Shown: in pieces, positions 5,225 through 8,808 of the stretch | Position numbering within the stretch: the stretch's first letter is position 1 | Layout of the letters: the number at the start of each line of letters is the position of its first letter | NCBI GenBank assembly: GCA_002480925.1 | Contig: DLDA01000016.1 | Location: 1-8,808 of the forward strand | Length of the DNA: 8,808 bases | Direction: 5' to 3' | Source of the DNA: Lachnospiraceae bacterium UBA7784 | GTDB taxonomy: Bacteria; Bacillota; Clostridia; Lachnospirales; Lachnospiraceae | The notes under the pieces: model-generated | What the model saw: only the letters and a program-made list of their open reading frames with translations | The model's database searches: none | What the model was told of the DNA's origin: nothing | Position numbers and translations under genes: made by a program

Positions 5225-6666
5225 TGAAAAAGAATTATGATTCCAATGTAAATGAGAAGCTTCACGAGGAATGCGGAGTATTCGGTATCTATGACATCGA
5301 CGGAGAGGATGTAGCAGGGACCATCTATTATGGTCTTTTTGCTCTTCAGCACCGCGGTCAGGAAAGCGCCGGCATTGCCGTATCTGATACAGACGGCCCC
5401 AAGAACAATGTCAGTGTGATAAAGAACATGGGCCTTGTAAACGAGGTCTTCTCAAAGGATGATCTCTCAGCTCTGCATGGTGATATAGGAGTAGGACATG
5501 TCAGATACTCGACCGCCGGAGAGTCCACAAGGGAAAATGCCCAGCCGATGGTGATAAACTATATAAAGGGCACTCTGGGACTTGCTCATAACGGTAATTT
5601 GATAAATGCCAATGAGCTGAAGCAGTATCTTTCTGAGACAGGAGCTATCTTTCAGTCGACTATCGATACAGAGCCTATAGCCTATCTTATAGCAAGAGAA
5701 AGATTAAAAAGCGACACAGTTGAGGAGGCTGTAAACAGAGCCTGCCGCAAGCTGAAGGGTGCTTTCTCACTGGTTGTTATGAGTCCGAGGAAGCTTATAG
5801 CTGCAAGAGACCCGTTCGGCTTTAAGCCTCTTGTTATCGGAAAGCGCGGGAACAGCTATATTATCACCTCTGAGACTGCGGCACTTGATACCATAGGTGC
5901 CGAATTCGTAAGGGATGTACGTCCCGGAGAGACAGTCTGGGTAAAAAGAGACGGCATCCTGCATTCAGATATGTCGCGTGCCCTGCCTTCAGAGAAGCAG
6001 GCAAGATGTATTTTTGAGTACATATACTTTGCCAGACTAGACAGCTATATAGACGGCATCTCTGTTTATGACGCGAGGATAAAGGCCGGACGTTTTCTGG
6101 CTCAGGATTCTCCGGTAGATGCTGATCTGGTCGTAGGCGTTCCTGAGTCCGGTAACGCAGCTGCTATGGGATATGCTCTGGAATCAGGGATCCCTTACGG
6201 GACTGCTTTTGTAAAGAATGGCTATGTGGGCAGGACCTTTATCAAGCCCGGACAGAAGAGCCGTGAGTCATCGGTAAGGATAAAGCTCAATGTCCTAAGA
6301 GAAGCAGTCGATGGAAAAAGGGTTATTATGATCGATGATTCTATAGTAAGAGGAACGACCTCTGACAGGATAGTCGGAATGCTGAAGGAAGCAGGAGCAA
6401 AGGAGGTCCATGTCAGGATTTCTTCTCCTCCATTCCTCTGGCCATGCTATTTCGGTACAGATATACCGGTAAGAGAGCAGCTAATAGCCTACAATCGTTC
6501 GATCGATGAGATTAGACAGATAATCGGAGCAGATTCACTTGACTACTTATCAATTGACAGACTAAGGCAGATGGTAGACGGGCTTTCGATATGTGATGGT
6601 TGCTTCACAGGCAAGTATCCACTTGAGCCACCGAAGGATGATATACGTGGAAGTTATGAGAGGTAA
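5224..6666 (+). CDS. purF: Amidophosphoribosyltransferase (glutamine PRPP amidotransferase)
   Basis: Catalyses the first committed step of purine synthesis: PRPP plus glutamine to phosphoribosylamine. The protein has 480 residues. The N-terminal glutaminase domain has its nucleophile at Cys17 (HEECGVFGIY), so a 16-residue propeptide must be removed to expose it, as in the Bacillus subtilis class (11 residues there). Further glutaminase marks are FALQHRGQESAGIAV, GHVRYSTAG and AHNGNLINA. The PRPP loop is VIMIDDSIVRGTT (residues 367-379). Cys262, Cys408, Cys457 and Cys460 match the four ligands of the 4Fe-4S cluster of the Bacillus enzyme, so this is the oxygen-sensitive type, fitting an anaerobe. 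End-product inhibition by nucleotides is expected from the family. Start choice: only one ATG precedes Cys17, and it has an unusually distant ribosome binding site after two stem-loops. Confidence 0.98.
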   Translation: MKKNYDSNVNEKLHEECGVFGIYDIDGEDVAGTIYYGLFALQHRGQESAGIAVSDTDGPKNNVSVIKNMGLVNEVFSKDDLSALHGDIGVGHVRYSTAGESTRENAQPMVINYIKGTLGLAHNGNLINANELKQYLSETGAIFQSTIDTEPIAYLIARERLKSDTVEEAVNRACRKLKGAFSLVVMSPRKLIAARDPFGFKPLVIGKRGNSYIITSETAALDTIGAEFVRDVRPGETVWVKRDGILHSDMSRALPSEKQARCIFEYIYFARLDSYIDGISVYDARIKAGRFLAQDSPVDADLVVGVPESGNAAAMGYALESGIPYGTAFVKNGYVGRTFIKPGQKSRESSVRIKLNVLREAVDGKRVIMIDDSIVRGTTSDRIVGMLKEAGAKEVHVRISSPPFLWPCYFGTDIPVREQLIAYNRSIDEIRQIIGADSLDYLSIDRLRQMVDGLSICDGCFTGKYPLEPPKDDIRGSYER

Positions 6667-6684
6667 GCGGCCGAAAGCTTGTAG

Positions 6685-6842
6685 GCGAGAGCAAGCCGCA
6701 GGCGCAGCTCAAGCCGCAAGCGAGGCCGCTGTCTGAGATTAGCGAGAACGAGTCGAAGACGAAGTTCGAGCTTAACGAAGACAGCTTCCTTGTTAATGAG
6801 AGCGAGCCATAGGCGAAGCTCGAATTTAGCGAAAAGTACTTC
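6685..6842. repeat. Three diverged repeat units of about 55 bases in the purF-purB spacer
   Basis: Units start near 6685, 6742 and 6796. Matching positions are 57 bases apart between units one and two (GCGAGAGCAAGCCGC against GCGAGAACGAGTCGA) and 54 bases between units two and three (CGAAGTTCGAGCTTAACGA against CGAAGCTCGAATTTAGCGA, both followed by a CTTCCT-type end). Unit one is more GC-rich and also carries AAGCCGCA twice (6693-6700, 6711-6718). Both offsets are multiples of three, so two reading frames on the minus strand stay open, giving a leucine/arginine-rich repeat peptide, but no start signal supports a gene. The purF-purB spacer is 240 bases and contains no gene. Confidence 0.7.
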
Positions 6843-6884
6843 CTCACACCTCACCCCTCAGACCTCGCACCTCAGACCTCGCAC
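6843..6884. repeat. Second heptanucleotide tandem array (CTC type)
   Basis: Six head-to-tail heptamers with consensus CTCRSMC. The last four are an exact 14-base tandem duplication (CTCAGACCTCGCAC at 6857-6870 and 6871-6884), preceded by a diverged 14-base unit (6843-6856). The strand is C/T-rich and almost free of G in the first unit. The array ends ten bases before the purB ribosome binding site (AAGGAG, 6895-6900). Its sequence differs from the WTAGGRN heptamers upstream of purC, but period and position are the same. Confidence 0.8.
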
Positions 6885-6906
6885 CTACCAAAACAAGGAG
6901 AACATA

Positions 6907-8358
6907 ATGAACACAGACGCATACATAAGTCCCTTAAGCGAGCGTTACGCCAGCAAGGAGATGCAGTATATTTTTTCAGAGGATAAGAAGTTTTCGACAT
7001 GGAGAAAGCTTTGGATCGCTCTTGCCCAGACGGAGATGGAGCTCGGACTTTCTGAGAATGGCAAGCCGGTGATCACACAGGATATGATCGATCAGATGAA
7101 GGAGCACATCTACGATATCAACTATGATGTTGCAAGAGAGCGCGAGAAGGTCGTAAGACATGACGTTATGAGCCATGTATACGCTTACGGCAAGCAGTGC
7201 CCTAAGGCAGCCGGTATAATTCATCTCGGAGCCACAAGCTGCTATGTCGGTGATAATACTGATGTCATCATCATGCGCGAGGGACTTTTGCTTGTAAGGA
7301 AGAAGGTCCTTAACGTAATAAATGAGCTGGCAAAATTCGCAGATAAGTACAAGGATCTGCCGACCCTTGCCTTTACACATTTCCAGCCGGCCCAGCCTAC
7401 CACAGTAGGAAAGAGAGCTACTCTCTGGTGCAATGAGTTCATGCAGGACCTTGAGGATATAGACTATGTGATATCTACGATGAAGCTCTTAGGATCAAAG
7501 GGTACAACAGGTACTCAGGCAAGCTTCCTTGAGCTTTTCAATGGAGATGATGAGACCATTGACAAGATAGATCCTATGATTGCAGAGAAGATGGGCTTTG
7601 ATGCCTGTGTTCCTGTATCCGGACAGACCTATTCGAGAAAGCTTGATACCAGGGTATTAAATGTCCTTGCCGGAGTCGCTGCCTCAGCCCATAAGATGAG
7701 TAACGATATCAGGCTTCTTCAGCACTTGAAGGAGGTCGAGGAGCCATTCGAGAAGAATCAGATCGGTTCATCAGCAATGGCTTATAAGAGAAATCCTATG
7801 AGAAGTGAGAGGATAGCATCTCTTTCCAGATATATCATGATAGATGCTCTTAATCCTGCTATCACATCAGCTACACAGTGGTTTGAGAGGACACTTGATG
7901 ATTCTGCAAACAAGAGACTTTCTGTAGCCGAGGGCTTTTTGGCTACAGATGGTGTACTTGATCTCTGCCTCAATGTCGTGGATGGACTTGTAGTATATCC
8001 TAAGGTAATCGAGAAGCATATAATGGCTGAGCTTCCTTTCATGGCTACTGAAAATATTATGATGGACGGAGTCAAGGAGGGCGGAAACCGTCAGGAGCTC
8101 CACGAGAGGATCAGGGAGCTTTCGATGCAGGCCGGAAAGAATGTAAAGGAAAATGGAGGAGACAATAACCTGCTTGAGCTTATAGCAGCAGATGATGCCT
8201 TCCCTCTTGATCTTGACACATTAAAGAAGTCTATGGATCCTAAGAAATATGTCGGCCGCGCACCAAGACAGGTGAAGAAGTATCTCGCTGAGGTCGTAAA
8301 TCCTGTGCTCGAGAAGAACAAGGCTGACCTTGGAATGAAGGCAGAGATAAACGTCTGA
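6907..8358 (+). CDS. purB: Adenylosuccinate lyase
   Basis: Cleaves fumarate from SAICAR (giving AICAR) and from adenylosuccinate (giving AMP), two steps of purine synthesis; cytoplasmic homotetramer with shared active sites. The 483 residues and the opening MNTDAYISPLSERYAS place it with the longer, human-like form and not the roughly 430-residue Bacillus form. Fumarase/aspartase superfamily marks: LGATSCYVGDNTD (about residues 102-114), the catalytic His158 in FTHFQPAQPTTVGKR, and the mobile signature loop GSSAMAYKRNP from Gly287 with the catalytic serine among Ser288-Ser289. The ATG at 6907 is chosen because AAGGAG is six bases upstream; the frame is open back to 6790, but that extension is translated repeat sequence and no homolog-like residues. 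The next gene follows 14 bases after the stop. Confidence 0.97.
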   Translation: MNTDAYISPLSERYASKEMQYIFSEDKKFSTWRKLWIALAQTEMELGLSENGKPVITQDMIDQMKEHIYDINYDVAREREKVVRHDVMSHVYAYGKQCPKAAGIIHLGATSCYVGDNTDVIIMREGLLLVRKKVLNVINELAKFADKYKDLPTLAFTHFQPAQPTTVGKRATLWCNEFMQDLEDIDYVISTMKLLGSKGTTGTQASFLELFNGDDETIDKIDPMIAEKMGFDACVPVSGQTYSRKLDTRVLNVLAGVAASAHKMSNDIRLLQHLKEVEEPFEKNQIGSSAMAYKRNPMRSERIASLSRYIMIDALNPAITSATQWFERTLDDSANKRLSVAEGFLATDGVLDLCLNVVDGLVVYPKVIEKHIMAELPFMATENIMMDGVKEGGNRQELHERIRELSMQAGKNVKENGGDNNLLELIAADDAFPLDLDTLKKSMDPKKYVGRAPRQVKKYLAEVVNPVLEKNKADLGMKAEINV

Positions 8359-8372
8359 AAAAGGAGGCGCTT

Positions 8373-8687
8373 ATGGTAACTATCTATGGTCTTAAGACCT
8401 GTCCCTATTGTGACTACATAAAGGCGCAGATAGAGGGCAGGGAGGATGAGTTTCACTATATAGACATAGGCTCACATGTGAAATACATGCATGCATTTAT
8501 AGATCTGCGCGACAATAGGAGTGAGTTCGATCACAGCAAAGAGATCGGAGACATAGGGATCCCGGCCTTCGTGCTCGAGGATGGGAGCATCACCCTTGAT
8601 CCTGCAAGAGTAGGTCTTAAGGAGTATGACCCGTCTATGCCGTCATGCTCTATTGAGGATCATAAGAACGGAAGATCAGGCTGTTAA
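8373..8687 (+). CDS. Small glutaredoxin-like thioredoxin-fold protein
   Basis: A 104-residue cytoplasmic protein with a thioredoxin fold. It opens with a beta strand (MVTIYGL) and the dithiol motif Cys10-Pro-Tyr-Cys13, the classical glutaredoxin active site, then a helix (DYIKAQIEG) and a second strand (EFHYIDI). IGIPAF supplies the probable cis-proline Pro64 next to the active site, followed by a strand pair (FVLEDGSITL). The tail, about 20 residues beyond the fold, carries two extra cysteines, Cys92 and the last residue Cys104 (GRSGC), which might form a regulatory or resolving disulfide. AAGGAGG (8361-8367) is five bases before the ATG. The 14-base gap to purB indicates one transcript with purB, and a terminator follows. 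Reduction of protein disulfides is the likely role. The substrate is unknown, and a link to the oxygen-sensitive PurF is only speculation. Confidence 0.85.
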   Translation: MVTIYGLKTCPYCDYIKAQIEGREDEFHYIDIGSHVKYMHAFIDLRDNRSEFDHSKEIGDIGIPAFVLEDGSITLDPARVGLKEYDPSMPSCSIEDHKNGRSGC

Positions 8688-8699
8688 GGGTCTGATCAG

Positions 8700-8727
8700 A
8701 AGCTGCGGTATTCCGCAGCTTTTTTTA
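8700..8727 (+). terminator. Intrinsic terminator of the pur run
   Basis: AGCTGCGG (8701-8708) and CCGCAGCT (8713-8720) form a perfect 8-base stem with loop TATT, extended by an A-T pair at 8700/8721, followed by seven T (8721-8727). It lies 12 bases after the stop of the glutaredoxin-like gene. It is the only textbook terminator in the window and marks the end of the transcript. The 10-base palindrome TCTGATCAGA (8691-8700) lies directly before it. Confidence 0.95.
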
Positions 8728-8808
8728 ATTTGTTACATAGGATATCTTAAAGGAATGATCGCATCAGCAATGATCTGAGGTTTGAGGGGATATGGCAGTT
8801 TAGAAAGA

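Noticed and set aside
6605..6854. Two overlapping minus-strand open frames giving leucine-rich or serine-rich repeat peptides.
   Set aside because: They arise from the repeat spacer, where both offsets are multiples of three. There is no ribosome binding site or promoter, and they overlap the end of purF.
6790..6906. Upstream extension of purB by 39 codons.
   Set aside because: It translates repeat DNA and the CTC heptamers. The ATG at 6907 has a good ribosome binding site, and its MNTDAYISPL start fits the family.
8728..8808. Possible end of a convergent minus-strand gene, or start of a plus-strand gene, at the right edge.
   Set aside because: Two minus frames are open for only about 20-24 codons, which chance explains. 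Plus-strand ATGs hit stops within a few codons.

Overview
The window reads as chromosomal sequence from a low-to-moderate GC Gram-positive anaerobe of the Clostridia, most likely Lachnospiraceae. This is an inference from strong GGAGG-type ribosome binding sites, sigma-A-type promoter hexamers, frequent AGA/AGG and ATA codons, the iron-sulfur type of PurF, and the long, eukaryote-like forms of PurB and PurC. No species was identified.

Layout: Positions 1-600 are on the minus strand: the N-terminal part of a lipoprotein gene (it runs off the left edge) and a 75-residue two-helix membrane protein. Around position 690 two divergent promoters share almost the same -35 bases. From there everything runs on the plus strand: a SEC-C zinc-motif protein (753-1283), an unrecognised 420-residue charged protein (1313-2575), phosphoglycerate mutase gpmI (2629-4170), purC (4273-5148), purF (5224-6666), purB (6907-8358) and a small glutaredoxin-like protein (8373-8687). 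The run closes with a textbook intrinsic terminator (8700-8727). Nothing convincing lies in the last 80 bases.

Function: purF, purC and purB supply the first step, the SAICAR step and the two lyase steps of purine synthesis. They are a partial set, so other pur genes must lie elsewhere. gpmI is glycolytic. The small genes at either end have unproven roles. The genes share one strand and a single obvious terminator, so co-transcription is plausible, but the long spacers leave room for internal promoters or processing.

The unusual part is in the spacers, not the genes. The gpmI-purC spacer carries heptanucleotide tandem repeats in two opposed blocks. The purC-purF spacer holds two abutting stem-loops and a ribosome binding site unusually far from the start. 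The purF-purB spacer (240 bases) has three diverged units of about 55 bases followed by a second, different heptanucleotide array. Both heptamer arrays end just upstream of a ribosome binding site. No clear new multi-gene system is visible. The most novel candidates are these repeats and the SEC-C/unknown-protein pair.
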